DNA of 64,000 bases from Homoserinibacter gongjuensis (GCF_030161875.1 NZ_BSVA01000001.1:2604001-2668000); one strand, 5' to 3'. Positions 22,132 to 31,850 are shown, numbered from the stretch's first letter. Translations and numbers: made by a program. Notes: generated from the sequence alone by a model not told the origin.

Positions 22132-23381
22132 GTGCCACGCCGTCGCCGGAACGGAGGTCGTCGTGTCGCGTCGCGAAACCCGGAGGCGTTCACCACTCGC
22201 GTCCCTGCTGTGGGGCTCGCCGGCGCGGGAGCCGTCGTGGGCATCGGCCTCGCGGCGATCAGTGCCGTGGTCGCTCGCACGGTCGTGATCCCGCCCTCGC
22301 GGCGGGAGGACGACATCCGGATCCTGCGGTACGACGCGCACGCGCGCACCGTGACCCTCGCGGCGACGCCTGACTCCACCCTGCCGGGCGACTACAGCTT
22401 CTGGTTCTCGGGCGACAGCGGGCATGCGCGCATCGGGGAGATTATCGAGGCGGATCGCGTCGGTGTCACGCGCGAGGTGCTCGCTGTGGACTTCGGCGAC
22501 CTGGAACGCGCGCGACGCGGGCGCTTCAGCGGTTGGTTCTGGCTCACGCCGCGTGACCTCGGGGTGCCGTACGAGAACGTCGCGATCACGACGCCATTGG
22601 GGGCCGCGCCGGCGTGGTTCGTACCGGCCGAGGCCGACGCCGACCGTTGGGTGATCCAGGTGCACGGCCGCGCCGTGCGTCGCGCCGAGACCCTGCGCGG
22701 CGTGGCCCCGTTCCGGGCCGCGGGCTACCACTCGCTGCTGATCTCGTACCGCAACGACGGCGAGGCCCCGCGCAGCGCCGACTACCGATATGCCCTCGGT
22801 GATCGCGAATGGGTCGACGTGGATGCGGCGATGGCCTACGCGATCGCGCGGGGCGCGCGCGAGATCGTGCTCATGGGGTGGTCGATGGGCGGTGCGACTG
22901 TGCTGCAGGCCCTCACCCGCTCGCCGCGGGCCGCGCTCGTGACGGGCGTCGTACTCGATTCGCCCGTCGTGGACTGGATCGTGACTCTCGACTTCCAGGC
23001 CCGGATGCGGCGTCTGCCGGGCATCGTGCGCTGGGGGTCTACGCCCTGATCCGATCGCGGTGGGGTCGCATCGTGACGGGGCTCGCCGAGCCCCTCGATC
23101 TCGAGCGGATGGATTTCGTCTCACGGGCGGCGGAGCTCGACCGCCCCATCCTGTTGCTGCACAGCGTCGACGACGGCTTCGTGCCGGCCACCGCGTCGAT
23201 CGCCCTCGCGGATGCGCGCCCCGACATCGTGACCTTCGAGGAGTTCACCGTGGCGCGCCACACCAAGCTGTGGAACTACGACCGCACGCGCTGGGAGGAT
23301 GCGATCCGCAACTGGCTTGCCGCGATCGAGACCGCTCCGCGTGTGCCTCAGGAGTCGGCGGGCAGCAGCCAGCGGGCGTAG
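22132..23381 (+). CDS. Membrane-anchored alpha/beta hydrolase (frame slip)
   Basis: A 416-residue hydrolase with one N-terminal membrane helix (AVGLAGAGAVVGIGLAAISA). The nucleophile Ser is in VLMGWSMGGATVLQ; HGRAVRRAETLRG precedes it and a catalytic Asp is likely in HSVDDGFVPATAS, with the catalytic His in VARHTKLWNYD. The enzyme domain would face outside the cell if the helix is an anchor. The frame slips at 23033-23037 (GGGGG for GGGGGG) right after the RLPGIVRWG segment. It overlaps the convergent reductase gene by 34 bases. Substrate unknown. Confidence 0.85.
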
Positions 23382-24076
23382 AGTCCGCCCGCATCGTCGA
23401 TGAGCAGCCCGGCGAGTTCGGCGGGTACCGCCGGATGCGGCGCGTCACCGAGCACCGGGAGCCCTCCGCCCGTCAGGCGGGGACTCGTGGACAGGCACAA
23501 CTCGCCGACGAGTCGCTCGGCGATGAGCGCGGCCGCGAGCGAGGGGCCGCCCTCGGCCACGATGCGGGGCGCGCCGTGCTCGGCGAGGGCGGCGACGGCG
23601 TCGGCGAGGCCGGCGCGTCCCTCGGCGTCGGCGGTCAGCGGGATGAACCGATGCGGTGCGCCGAGCGTGCTCGCCACCCGGTCACGCGCGGCGGCGGGGC
23701 CGAGCACGAGGATCTTGTCGGCATCCGTCACCTCGCCGAGTTCGGTAGAACCCAGCTCGCCGCTCGCCGTGAGCACGGCCAGCCGGGCGGTGCGCGGCAC
23801 GAGGTAGCCCTCGCGGCGCAGGGTTGCGGCACCGATCAGCACGACGTCGCTTTCGGCCCGGATCGCCCCGAGCACGGCTCGATCGGCCCGGCTGGAGAGG
23901 GATTCGGAGGTGCCGTCGTCGCCGCGGGCGCTTCCGTCGATACTCGCCACCAGGTTGAGACGGATGCCGGCGGCGGCCGGGTCGCGCCGGTACAGCTCGC
24001 GCAGGCGTTCGCGCGTGCCCGGCTCGCCGACGACGATCGGCGTGCCCGGCTCGGGGTGCACCGGGCGCAGGATCAC
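23348..24076 (-). CDS. RibD C-terminal-type pyrimidine reductase (dihydrofolate reductase fold)
   Basis: A 242-residue NADPH-dependent reductase of the RibD C-terminal/dihydrofolate reductase family. Typical parts are RLNLVASIDGSARGDDGTSE, SDVVLIGAATLRREGY and IVAEGGPSLAAALI. A stand-alone RibD reductase domain can act in riboflavin synthesis, but many homologues have unknown substrates. The GTG start overlaps the sufE stop by four bases (GTGA), so it is translated with the sulfur genes upstream. It converges with the hydrolase gene. Confidence 0.85.
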   Translation of the reverse strand: MILRPVHPEPGTPIVVGEPGTRERLRELYRRDPAAAGIRLNLVASIDGSARGDDGTSESLSSRADRAVLGAIRAESDVVLIGAATLRREGYLVPRTARLAVLTASGELGSTELGEVTDADKILVLGPAAARDRVASTLGAPHRFIPLTADAEGRAGLADAVAALAEHGAPRIVAEGGPSLAAALIAERLVGELCLSTSPRLTGGGLPVLGDAPHPAVPAELAGLLIDDAGGLYARWLLPADS

Positions 24077-24510
24077 GCGGCCGACTTCTCGCGTACCTGG
24101 CGCTGCGTACGGCCGAGCAACCCCGACATCCCGCGGATGCGTAGCGGGCTGACGGCCTCCGTGAGCCCGATCGTGAGGGGGTAGTCGCTCGGTACTGCGA
24201 GCACCTGCTCGACGGTCAACCCGGCAAGCCCCTGCACGAGGATCGAGGCGAACCCGCGTGTCGTGGGAGCCTCAGGAGGCGCCGTGGCATGCAGGTGCAC
24301 GATGCCCGCGTCGTCGATCTCCACGAAGATGTACACCGGCGACTGGCATTCCTCGACGCGTTCGAGCAGGTCGGGGTGGTCGGCGTAGCGGGCGGGCAGC
24401 TCGGGCAGTTCGCGCGAGAACTCGAGCAGGAGCTGCAGGCGGTCCTGTTGCTCCAGCGCGAGGAAGTCGTCGCGGATCTCGGCGAGCTTCTCCGGAAGTG
24501 CGGTGCTCAC
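24073..24510 (-). CDS. sufE: SufE-like sulfur acceptor protein
   Basis: A 145-residue protein that takes persulfide sulfur from a SufS-type cysteine desulfurase and passes it on for iron-sulfur cluster assembly. The active Cys is in ERVEECQSPVYIFVEI, and APTTRGFASILVQGLAGLT is the family pattern. GTG start with GGAGGTGAC upstream. It lies between a rhodanese and a reductase in a minus-strand operon, so a sulfur-transfer theme is shared with the rhodanese. Confidence 0.92.
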   Translation of the reverse strand: MSTALPEKLAEIRDDFLALEQQDRLQLLLEFSRELPELPARYADHPDLLERVEECQSPVYIFVEIDDAGIVHLHATAPPEAPTTRGFASILVQGLAGLTVEQVLAVPSDYPLTIGLTEAVSPLRIRGMSGLLGRTQRQVREKSAA

Positions 24511-24537
24511 GCCGTCACCTCCTGCGACGGCCGTCGC

Positions 24538-25436
24538 TCAGCGGGCCGGAACGGCGCCCGGCTCCGCGCCCTTGACGATGGGAACGCGCACGGCGCTGCC
24601 CCACTCGGTCCAGGACCCGTCATAGTTCCGCACTCCCTCGAAGCCGAGAAGATGGGTGAGCACGAACCAGGTGTGGCTCGAGCGCTCGCCGATCCGGCAA
24701 TAGGCGATCACGTTATCACCGTCGTTCAGGCCGGCGCCGTCGCGGTAGATGGCGTCGAGCTCGGCCTTCGACTTGAAGGAGCCGTCCTCGGCGACGGCCT
24801 TGCCCCACGGCACGTTCCGGGCGCTCGGGATGTGGCCCGCGCGCAGCGTTCCTCCTCGGGATACGCGGGTGCGGTGGTGCGGTCGCCCACATACTCCTCG
24901 GGCGAGCGCACGTCGACGAGAGGGTTGCCGAAGTGGGCCAGCACGTCCTCCTTGAAGGCGCGCACCGCCGCGTCGTCACGCTCGACGACGGGATACTCGA
25001 CGGGCTCCCGCACGGGAACCTCGGTCGTGTACGGGCGACCCTCGGCCTCCCACTTGGCGCGGCCGCCGTCGAGCAGCCGTACATCCTCGTGGCCGAAGAG
25101 CGTGAAGACCCAGAGGGCGTACGCGGCCCACCAGTTGTTCTTGTCGCCGTAGATGACGATCGTGTCGTCGCGAGAGATGCCACGGCCGCCGAGCAGCTTC
25201 GCGAAGCCCTCGCCGTCGAGGTAGTCGCGCTCGACCGGGTCGTTGAGGTCGGTGTGCCAATCGATCTTGACGGCGCCCTCGATGTGACCCGTCTCGTACA
25301 GCAGCACGTCCTCGTCGGACTCGACCACCACGAGACCCGGCTGCCCGAGGTGTTCCGCGAGCCATTCCGTGCTCACCAGTCGCTCGGGGTGAGCGAAGGC
25401 GGAGAAAGCGGGATTCGGGTCGGGCGCGACGGCCAT
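24538..25436 (-). CDS. Thiosulfate/3-mercaptopyruvate sulfurtransferase (frame slip)
   Basis: A 299-residue enzyme with two rhodanese domains. The first is inactive-type ([20 protein letters not shown]), the second carries the catalytic Cys about 247 in [14 protein letters not shown], a CRIGERS loop typical of actinobacterial SseA/CysA-type enzymes. The frame slips at 24851-24852: restoring one C (GGG instead of GG on the coding strand) gives the expected [25 protein letters not shown] precedes the ATG. It is first in the operon with sufE and the reductase, and diverges from zapE. Confidence 0.92.
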
Positions 25437-25585
25437 GGGGTTGTCTCCTTGCGGGTAGGATTTCTGTTATCCAGGGTAGGCACTCGCCACCCGGGCCGCA
25501 GGCACGTCGTAAGAGTTCGACACAGACCTCCGAGTACTGCAGCGGCCGTATTCCCGCCCGCCGCAGGCAGCCCCGGAAGGCCTTC

Positions 25586-26594
25586 ATGTCGCAGCAGTCC
25601 GCCGCGTCGCTCCTCGACCGTGCACCGCAGATGTCGGGCGCCGAGATGGCGGCCTCGCTCGAGCCGCCGCGGCAGTTCGCCGAGGCCAGTCTCGAGAGCT
25701 ACCGGCCCGATCCGGACTTCCTCGCAGGCGGAGGCGGTCGAGAAGGTACGGGCATTCGCGGATGCCATGCGCGGCGGCGGAGGCGGAGGTCGGGGCCTGT
25801 TCGGTCGCCGCAAGGCGCCCGAGGCGAAGCCCGGCATCTATCTCGACGGCGGCTTCGGCGTCGGCAAGACCCATCTCCTCGCGGCCCTGTGGCACGTGGC
25901 CCCCGGTCGCAAGTACTTCGGCACCTTCATCGAGTACACCGCACTCGTCGGCGCCCTCGGTTACGCGCAGGCGACCCAACTGCTGCGCGGGGCCTCCTCG
26001 TGGCGATCGACGAGTTCGAGCTCGACGACCCCGGCGACACGATGATGATGAGCCGTCTGCTGGGCGAGCTCGCCGCGGGGGTACCCGCATCGCCGCGACC
26101 TCGAACACGCCACCCAACGCCCTCGGCGAGGGCGCTTCGCGGCCGCCGATTTCCTGCGCGAGATCCAGGCTCTTGCCGATCGTTTCGACATCGTGCGGAT
26201 CGACGGACTCGACTATCGCCGGCGCGAGATCGAGGGTCACGCGATCACGACGGACGAGGAGCGGTTGCCCGAGGCCCTCTCGACACTCGCGGGCACGACG
26301 ACCCTCGACGACTTCGACGCGCTTCTGGCGCACCTCGGGCGCGTGCATCCCTCGCGGTACGTGCGGATGGTGGAGGGGCTCGCGGGCGTCGGCCTGCGGG
26401 GCGTGCACACTCTCGTCGACCAGACGGACGCGTTGCGTCTCGTGGCCTTCGTCGACCGGCTGTACGACGAGCAGGTGCGCGTTCTCGCCTCCGGAACACC
26501 GCTCGACGAGGTGTTCGGAGCGGAGATGATGGCGGGCGGCTATCGCAAGAAGTATCAGCGGGCCGTGTCGCGCCTCATCGCGCTGACGAACTGA
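25586..26594 (+). CDS. zapE: ZapE/AFG1-like ATPase (four frame slips)
   Basis: An AAA-type ATPase of the ZapE family, which in E. coli acts on the division ring under stress. Walker A is GGFGVGKTH, Walker B-like is LLVAIDEFELDDPGDT, and sensor-like TRIAATSNTPPNALGEGRF follows. The frame slips at 25720-25721 (net two bases short, PDPDF then SQAEAVEK), 25989-25992, 26076-26080 and 26130-26132; corrected length is 337 residues. This is the most damaged gene here. The last 20 bases overlap nhaA. Real decay cannot be fully excluded, but every slip is at a G/C run. Confidence 0.88.
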
Positions 26595-27724
26595 GGCGCG
26601 CCCTCCGCGCCACGAGGCCGGTGGTGACGCCGCCGAGCACGAGAGCCACGAGGGAACCGCCGAGCACGCCGAGGGTCGCGGATGCCACGAGTTCGGCATT
26701 CCCGCGGAACGCGAGTTCGGCCATGAGGAGCGAAATCGTGAAGCCCACGCCGCCCAGGGTGGCGACGACGAGCACTTCGCGCAGCGGCAGGGACGCCGCT
26801 CGTTCGCTTGCGGGCATCATCCCCCGCGCGAGGGTCGCCCCGAGCGTGATCCCCACGAGCTTGCCGACGGGAAGGGCGACCAGCACGCCCCACAGCACGG
26901 GTGAGATGCCGCCCTCCTTGATGTGCGGGACGACGACCATCGACGCGCTGAGCGCGAAGAGCGGCAGTACCGCTCCGTTGACCCAGGGCTCGAGGGCGTG
27001 GCGCACCCTGCCGGCGGGCCGCGAGGCATAGACGAGGCCGAGGGCGACGCCCGCGATGGTCGCGTGCACGCCGGAACTCAGCACGAGCACCCAGACCGTG
27101 ACGCCCAGCAGCACGAGGAGCACGCCCCGCGTCGCGGCATTCGGGCGCCGGCGCGCGCTGAGCCACCCGAAGGCGGCGATGAGGGGCACCGCGATGAGCA
27201 GCGGCACCGGCTGCAGCTCGCGCGTGAAGAACGCCGCGATGATCGCGATCGCGATGAGGTCGTCGAGCACGGCGAGTGCGAGCAGGAACGCCCGGACCCG
27301 CCGGGGAGTCCGCGGCCGAGCAGCGCGAGCACACCGAGCGCGAAGGCGATGTCGGTGGCGGTCGGGATGGGCCAACCGACGTTCTCGGCCGGGTCATGCA
27401 CGATCGCGAGATAGACGAGCGCGGGCACGACCACGCCGCCGGTCGCGGCGACGGCGGGGGCGAGGGCCTTGCGAGCGGTGTCGAGCTCCCCGTGGGTCAG
27501 TTCGTGTCGCAATTCGATCGCAGCGACGAGGAAGAACAGCGCGAGCAGCCCATCCGCGATCCAGTGCCCGGGGAGAGGTCGAACACCGGGACACCCGTAT
27601 CGCCGTGCCCATCACGGAATGCGATGACCGCCGCTCCGATGGGCGAATTGGCGATGACGAGGCCCGCAGCGGCGGCCCCCGCCAAGAGGATCGCGGCGAC
27701 ACGTTCGGAGCGGAGGAACTGCAC
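26575..27724 (-). CDS. nhaA: Na+/H+ antiporter NhaA (two frame slips)
   Basis: A membrane antiporter that exports sodium in exchange for protons and guards pH. The paired ion-binding Asp region is present (PTATDIAFALGVLALLGRGL and LALAVLDDLIAIAIIAAFF), as is the unwound-helix region VGFTISLLMAELAF. The GTG at 27724 gives the family start QFLRSERVAAILLAGAAAAG. The frame slips at 27570-27573 and 27297-27299, each one base short; corrected length is 383 residues. It converges with zapE and overlaps it by 20 bases; it diverges from amt across a GlnR-like site. Confidence 0.9.
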
Positions 27725-27811
27725 CCGTCCACTCTTCCATGCGAGGGCGCAGGCGATTGGCGGTGAAGCGCCAGCCCGCGGAAACGTGATGTTTACCTGT
27801 ACGGCCCCGCC

Positions 27812-27849
27812 GTAACAATCGCGAAACCTGAGGCGTGCGGGCACGAAAC
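27812..27849 (+). promoter_or_regulatory. GlnR-type nitrogen box before amt
   Basis: GTAAC (27812-27816), six bases, GAAAC (27823-27827), and a second GAAAC exactly 22 bases later (27845-27849). This is the actinobacterial GlnR pattern gTnAC-N6-GaAAC with the usual 22-base repeat; the second gTnAC half is poor. It lies 105 to 82 bases before the amt start, as expected for activation under low nitrogen. Confidence 0.6.
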
Positions 27850-27931
27850 GTGCCCCTTCCAAACTTGCCGCGTACCCGAGGACCGGGCGGTGCCCCATCC
27901 GGCGGTCCGATGCAACGAGAGAGGTAGCACC

Positions 27932-29167
27932 ATGGATAGCGGCAACTTCGCGTGGGCGATCGCGGCGACAGCACTCGTGCTGTTCATGACGCCCGGCGTC
28001 GCCTTCTTCTACGGCGGTCTGGTCAAGGCCAAGAGCGTCGTGAGCATGATGATGATGAGCTTCGGCGCCCTCGGGCTCGTGAGCGTGCTGTGGATTCTCT
28101 ACGGCTTCAACATGTCGGCCATCGGCGACGGCAGCCCGTTCTTGGCGGGCAACCCGTTCTCCGACTTCGGCCTGCAGTCGCTGTCGACCTCCGAGGGCGG
28201 CAGTGCGGCGCTCGTCGGAGCGACCTTCGGAGCGACCTTCGCGATCATCACCGTCGCGCTCATCTCGGGCGCCATCGCGGATCGCGCCAAGTTCGGCTCG
28301 TGGCTCATCTTCGCGGGTCTCTTCGCGACCCTCGTGTACTTCCCGGTCTCGGCCTGGGTGTGGGGTGGCGGATGGATCATGCAGCTCGGTGAGTGGTGGG
28401 GTACACCCGGCGTGATCGACTACGCGGGTGGCACGGCCGTGCACATCAACGCGGGCGCCGCGGCCCTCGCTCTCGCGCTCGTGCTGGGCAAGCGGGTCGG
28501 CTTCGCCAAGGGCATCCAGAAGCCGCACAACGTGCCGCTCACGCTGCTCGGCGCCTCGATCCTGTGGTTCGGCTGGTTCGGCTTCAACGCGGGCGCGGAG
28601 GGCACCTTCGGACTCCTCGGCCCCGAGAACACCTCGGCCGGCCTCATCGTCGTGAACACGCTCGGGGCGACCGCCGCGGCCATCATCGGCTGGCTCGTGG
28701 TCGAGAAGTTCAAGGACGGCAAGCCGACCTCGGTCGGTGCCGCCTCCGGCGCCGTCGCGGGTCTCGTCGCGATCACCCCCTCGTGCGCGAACCTCAGCCC
28801 GCTGTGGGCGCTCGTGCTCGGCCTCGTCGCCGGTGCGGTCTGCGCGATCTCGGTCGAGCTCAAGTTCAAGCTCGGCTTCGACGACTCCCTCGACGTCGTC
28901 GGCATCCACCTCGTCGGCGGCCTCATCGGCACGATCTACCTCGGCTTCTTCGCCACCGGCACCGGTCTCTTCACCGGCGGTGACGCGGGGCAGCTGCTCG
29001 TGCAGGTCGTCGCGGCGCTCGGGGTGCTCGTCTACTCCTTCGTCGTCGCGTACGTCATCGGGTTCGTGATCGAGAAGACGATCGGCTTCCGCATCAAGAA
29101 CGAGGACGAGCTCGCCGGCGTCGACACCGTCGTGCACGGCGAGGAAGGCTACGTGCTCGCCGACTGA
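27932..29167 (+). CDS. amt: Ammonium transporter
   Basis: An 11-helix channel-like transporter for ammonium. The pore twin histidines are H171 (GGTAVHINAGAA) and H326 (VVGIHLVGGLIG); the signature DYAGGTAVHINAG and FFYGGLVKAKSV are present. 411 residues. GAGAGG lies before the ATG. A GlnR-type box is upstream and a hairpin terminator follows at 29190-29221. Unusually no glnB or glnD follows; instead a degenerate relative of this protein does. Confidence 0.96.
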   Translation: MDSGNFAWAIAATALVLFMTPGVAFFYGGLVKAKSVVSMMMMSFGALGLVSVLWILYGFNMSAIGDGSPFLAGNPFSDFGLQSLSTSEGGSAALVGATFGATFAIITVALISGAIADRAKFGSWLIFAGLFATLVYFPVSAWVWGGGWIMQLGEWWGTPGVIDYAGGTAVHINAGAAALALALVLGKRVGFAKGIQKPHNVPLTLLGASILWFGWFGFNAGAEGTFGLLGPENTSAGLIVVNTLGATAAAIIGWLVVEKFKDGKPTSVGAASGAVAGLVAITPSCANLSPLWALVLGLVAGAVCAISVELKFKLGFDDSLDVVGIHLVGGLIGTIYLGFFATGTGLFTGGDAGQLLVQVVAALGVLVYSFVVAYVIGFVIEKTIGFRIKNEDELAGVDTVVHGEEGYVLAD

Positions 29168-29189
29168 CGCACGTGACCGCCTGACGCAC

Positions 29190-29221
29190 GGGGCGCCGTC
29201 TCCTCACGGGGGCGGCGCCCC
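29190..29221 (+). terminator. Hairpin after amt
   Basis: Perfect arms GGGGCGCCG (29190-29198) and CGGCGCCCC (29213-29221), 23 bases past the amt stop, with no long T tract. Confidence 0.65.
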
Positions 29222-29275
29222 TATCGTTGTGCTGTCGGGCCGATTCGGCTCGCGAGGTCGCCACCCGGAGGCGTC

Positions 29276-30280
29276 ATGCCCGAACTGCTGCTGTTCGCCG
29301 CGCTCTGTTGCGCAGTGATGACGGCTGCGCTCATGTGGATGCTGCGGCCGCCAGGACCCGCGGAGGCGATCATCCGCGCGTGCGCGGCCGCGGCGGGTGC
29401 GGCCTCCGTGTCGGTCGCGATCGGGGTCGCGACGGACGCGGACACCGCGGCGTTCTTCCTCGCCTCGGCCTTCGCTGCCGCTCCCGTGAGCGTGCTGCTT
29501 GGGGCTGCGGCCCAAGAGGCCCGCCCGGGGCGCCGCGGGGTCGCGTGGGCGCTCGTGCTCACCTGGAGCCTCGTGGTGTTCCCGGTGTGCGCCGTCGTGC
29601 CGCCCCTCATCTTCGGCATGTGCGCGGAGAGCGAATGCCGCGTGGAGGACTTCGGAGGGGGACTGGCGCTGCTGGTGTCGTCTGCCGCATCCGTCTTGCT
29701 CGCCTGGCGGGCGCCGGGCGGTGTGGCCCGTGAGAGTTGGACCCGGTTCGCGCTGCCCGTGCTCCTCGTGTGGATCGCGGGTGCCCTCTGGCTCGCGAGC
29801 CTCGAGGGTGTGATCGATGCCTACACCTGGCGGATCCTGCTGGCCGCGTTGGCAGCGCCGCTTGCCGGTGCGGTCGCCTGGACGCTCGTCGACGTGCTGC
29901 GGCGATCCGATCGGCATCCGCTGCGCTCGGCCGCGGACGGGCTGCTCGCCGGTCTCGTGGCGATCGTGCCGGGAGCAGCGGGCATCTCGTTCCCGTGGAC
30001 GCTCGTCGTCGGCGCGCTCGCCGGCGCGGCGGCGGCCCTTGTCTACGGACTGCGACGACTGGCCACCGCGGGTCGTGCGGGGCACTGGGCTCTCGTGGTG
30101 CTCACGTCGACCGCGGTCGGGTACCTCGCGCCCGCCGTTGCCGGCGACTCGATCGGGTTTGTGTTCTCGGGACGTATCGCTGCCCTGGCGCCGCCGGTGC
30201 TGGCCTTCCTCGCTGTCGGTGCGCTGGGCGTGCTCGCGAGCGTGCCCAGCTGGGTGATCGGCGCGCGGCGAGGCTCATAG
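29276..30280 (+). CDS. Degenerate Amt-like membrane protein
   Basis: A 334-residue protein with about 9-10 hydrophobic helices and no close family I can name. Read beside the amt product, it follows the same plan with shorter loops: LVVFPVCAVVPP matches LVYFPVSAWVWG, RVEDFGGGLALLVSSAA matches VIDYAGGTAVHINAGAA, and DGLLAGLVAIVPGAAGISFP matches SGAVAGLVAITPSCANLSPL. Both pore histidines are replaced (Leu at the H171 position, about residue 133; no His at the second site). It therefore probably no longer conducts ammonium in the usual way and may sense or modulate. This homology is my own reading by eye. Confidence 0.7.
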   Translation: MPELLLFAALCCAVMTAALMWMLRPPGPAEAIIRACAAAAGAASVSVAIGVATDADTAAFFLASAFAAAPVSVLLGAAAQEARPGRRGVAWALVLTWSLVVFPVCAVVPPLIFGMCAESECRVEDFGGGLALLVSSAASVLLAWRAPGGVARESWTRFALPVLLVWIAGALWLASLEGVIDAYTWRILLAALAAPLAGAVAWTLVDVLRRSDRHPLRSAADGLLAGLVAIVPGAAGISFPWTLVVGALAGAAAALVYGLRRLATAGRAGHWALVVLTSTAVGYLAPAVAGDSIGFVFSGRIAALAPPVLAFLAVGALGVLASVPSWVIGARRGS

Positions 30281-30389
30281 TTGCCGGCGCACCGAGGCCC
30301 TCAACGAGGCACTCGGAGTACGGCACCCGCTCGCGTGATATCGACAGTCGGCTCTGGGGTAGGACGGCCGACACGGCAACGCGCGAGTG

Positions 30390-30428
30390 CGACGAGGCAC
30401 CCCATCCGCTCGATGGGGTGCCTCGTCG
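30390..30428. terminator. Strong bidirectional hairpin terminator
   Basis: A perfect 15-bp stem, CGACGAGGCACCCCA (30390-30404) with TGGGGTGCCTCGTCG (30414-30428), around a 9-base loop. It lies between the convergent Amt-like and GPP34 genes and can serve both. Confidence 0.85.
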
Positions 30429-30447
30429 GACTCGATGCTGGTTGCAT

Positions 30448-31179
30448 CTAGCGCGATCGTGAGGGGCCGTTCGCGTAGATGACGCTGTTGATGATCGTCA
30501 CGGTGAGCGTCCGGGCCACCGCGTGCCCTGCGGCCGCCGCACCCCACTCGCCCGCGGTGAGCTCCTCAGCGCGCGTGATCACGCGGGAGGACCACGGGAT
30601 CACCGGATCGAACTGCGGGAGGGTGCCGCTGGCGTAGAGGAGGGCGGCAAGTGAGGCCACGCGAGGCGACGCCTCGACGCCGTCGACGAGGACGGCGCGC
30701 ACCTCGGCCAGGAGCTCGTCGCGCCGACCTCTCGCGCCCTCGACGAGCGACGAGGTGGGAATCATGCCGAGCAGCTTGCGGCGCACTCGGCGGATGTCTC
30801 CGCGCGCGATGAGGCGTTCGAGCACTGGCTCCCGCAGCGTCGGCCCGACCGCCGCGAGGACGCTCTGCAGACCTCGCGGCTTGCCGTCGACGTAGTCCCA
30901 GGCCCGGCGAAGGAGCGCGTCGTTCGGGCGTGTGCCCTCGCGCGCCTCGACGATTGGCGCGCCGATCATCGACCTCGCGGTACTCACGAGATCCTCCAGA
31001 CCGAGTTCCGCGAGCACGGCGCCCGCGAGCACGTAGTAGAGCGTGCCCTCCCCGGCGATGCTGCCGCTCTCGGGCTGGAAGAGGAGGAGCATGAGATCCT
31101 CGGCGACGATCGGCTCGCCGGTGATGGGGTCGTCCGCGGCCTGGCCTGAATGGCGCGGCCCGCCCGTGGCGTCGTTCAT
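30448..31179 (-). CDS. GPP34 family protein (Golgi phosphoprotein 3-like)
   Basis: A 243-residue protein with the GPP34 fold, related to eukaryotic GOLPH3, which binds phosphatidylinositol 4-phosphate. Typical elements are AEDLMLLLFQPESGS at the start, YYVLAGAVLAELGLEDLV, and the late WSSRVITRAEELTAGEWG. Bacterial members are common in actinobacteria and mostly uncharacterised; peripheral membrane binding is a reasonable inference. Its ATG overlaps the stop of the membrane protein gene upstream (ATGA), so the two are made together. Confidence 0.88.
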   Translation of the reverse strand: MNDATGGPRHSGQAADDPITGEPIVAEDLMLLLFQPESGSIAGEGTLYYVLAGAVLAELGLEDLVSTARSMIGAPIVEAREGTRPNDALLRRAWDYVDGKPRGLQSVLAAVGPTLREPVLERLIARGDIRRVRRKLLGMIPTSSLVEGARGRRDELLAEVRAVLVDGVEASPRVASLAALLYASGTLPQFDPVIPWSSRVITRAEELTAGEWGAAAAGHAVARTLTVTIINSVIYANGPSRSR

Positions 31180-31760
31180 ACTGCGAAGACGAGCATGAGC
31201 GCGAGCCACGCCGAGACCGTGGCGACGGTCGTCCAGGCGAGGATAGAGATCGCGTGCCACAGCAGCACCCAGGTGCGGGGCGAACCGCCCGCGACGAGGA
31301 TCGCCGACGTGACCTGGCTCGGCAGTGCCAGGGGACCCAGGAGGCTCGCTCCAGGGACTCCGTAGCGCACGAACCACTTCTTGAAGCGCTGGCGTCCTTT
31401 GGAGACGGGCTTGGCTGAGGTGGCCGCGTCGAAGGCCGCAGCGCGTTCTTCATCCTCGAAGGCTCCCCGTCCAGCGGCGCCCACTGCCACGACAGCCCGA
31501 TTTCTGGAGCGATTGACCACGGCGGTGCGTGCCCGCGACGTGAGCACGACAACGAGGAAGACGGAGAGGAAGTTCCCCGCAGCTCCTGCGACGGCGGCGA
31601 CCATCGGGTTGATGCCGCTGATGATACCGATCACGGCGGCGACATCTCCTTCGACGGTCGGGATGGCGCCGGCGAGAGCGAGGATGAGGGGCTGGATGAA
31701 ATCGGGCACCTGGGCGACGAGTTCTTGGAGACCGTTGATGAGGTCCTGGACGAGATTCAT
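31176..31760 (-). CDS. Small multidrug export family membrane protein (Sm_multidrug_ex)
   Basis: A 194-residue membrane protein. The N-terminal half has FIQPLILALAGAIPTVEGDVAAVIGI and FLSVFLVVVLTSRA, a cytoplasmic basic loop follows, then RYGVPGASLLGPLALPSQVTSAIL and two terminal helices. These match the Sm_multidrug_ex family, whose transport role is assumed from its name rather than shown. AGGAAG precedes the ATG. A MerR-style promoter lies 60 to 90 bases upstream. Coupled to the GPP34 gene downstream. Confidence 0.82.
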   Translation of the reverse strand: MNLVQDLINGLQELVAQVPDFIQPLILALAGAIPTVEGDVAAVIGIISGINPMVAAVAGAAGNFLSVFLVVVLTSRARTAVVNRSRNRAVVAVGAAGRGAFEDEERAAAFDAATSAKPVSKGRQRFKKWFVRYGVPGASLLGPLALPSQVTSAILVAGGSPRTWVLLWHAISILAWTTVATVSAWLALMLVFAV

Positions 31761-31819
31761 GATGTGGTGCTTCCTTTCGTGTGGTGCTGCGCCCTCGAGC
31801 CGTTCTCGTGGGCGACGCC

Positions 31820-31850
31820 AGTAGAGACCGTGTTCTCGGAACAGGGTCAA
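31820..31850 (-). promoter_or_regulatory. MerR-type promoter with palindromic operator
   Basis: On the minus strand: -35 TTGACC (31845-31850), a 19-base spacer, and -10 TCTACT (31820-31825). The over-long spacer with a dyad inside (TGTTC-CGA-GAACA at 31831-31843) is the hallmark of MerR-activated promoters. The same 13-bp palindrome recurs before the hydrolase gene at 33616-33628. Confidence 0.7.

Noticed and set aside
25586-26594. zapE as a pseudogene
   Set aside because: Four slips in one gene invite this reading, but each is at a G/C run like those in essential genes nearby, and all catalytic motifs survive.
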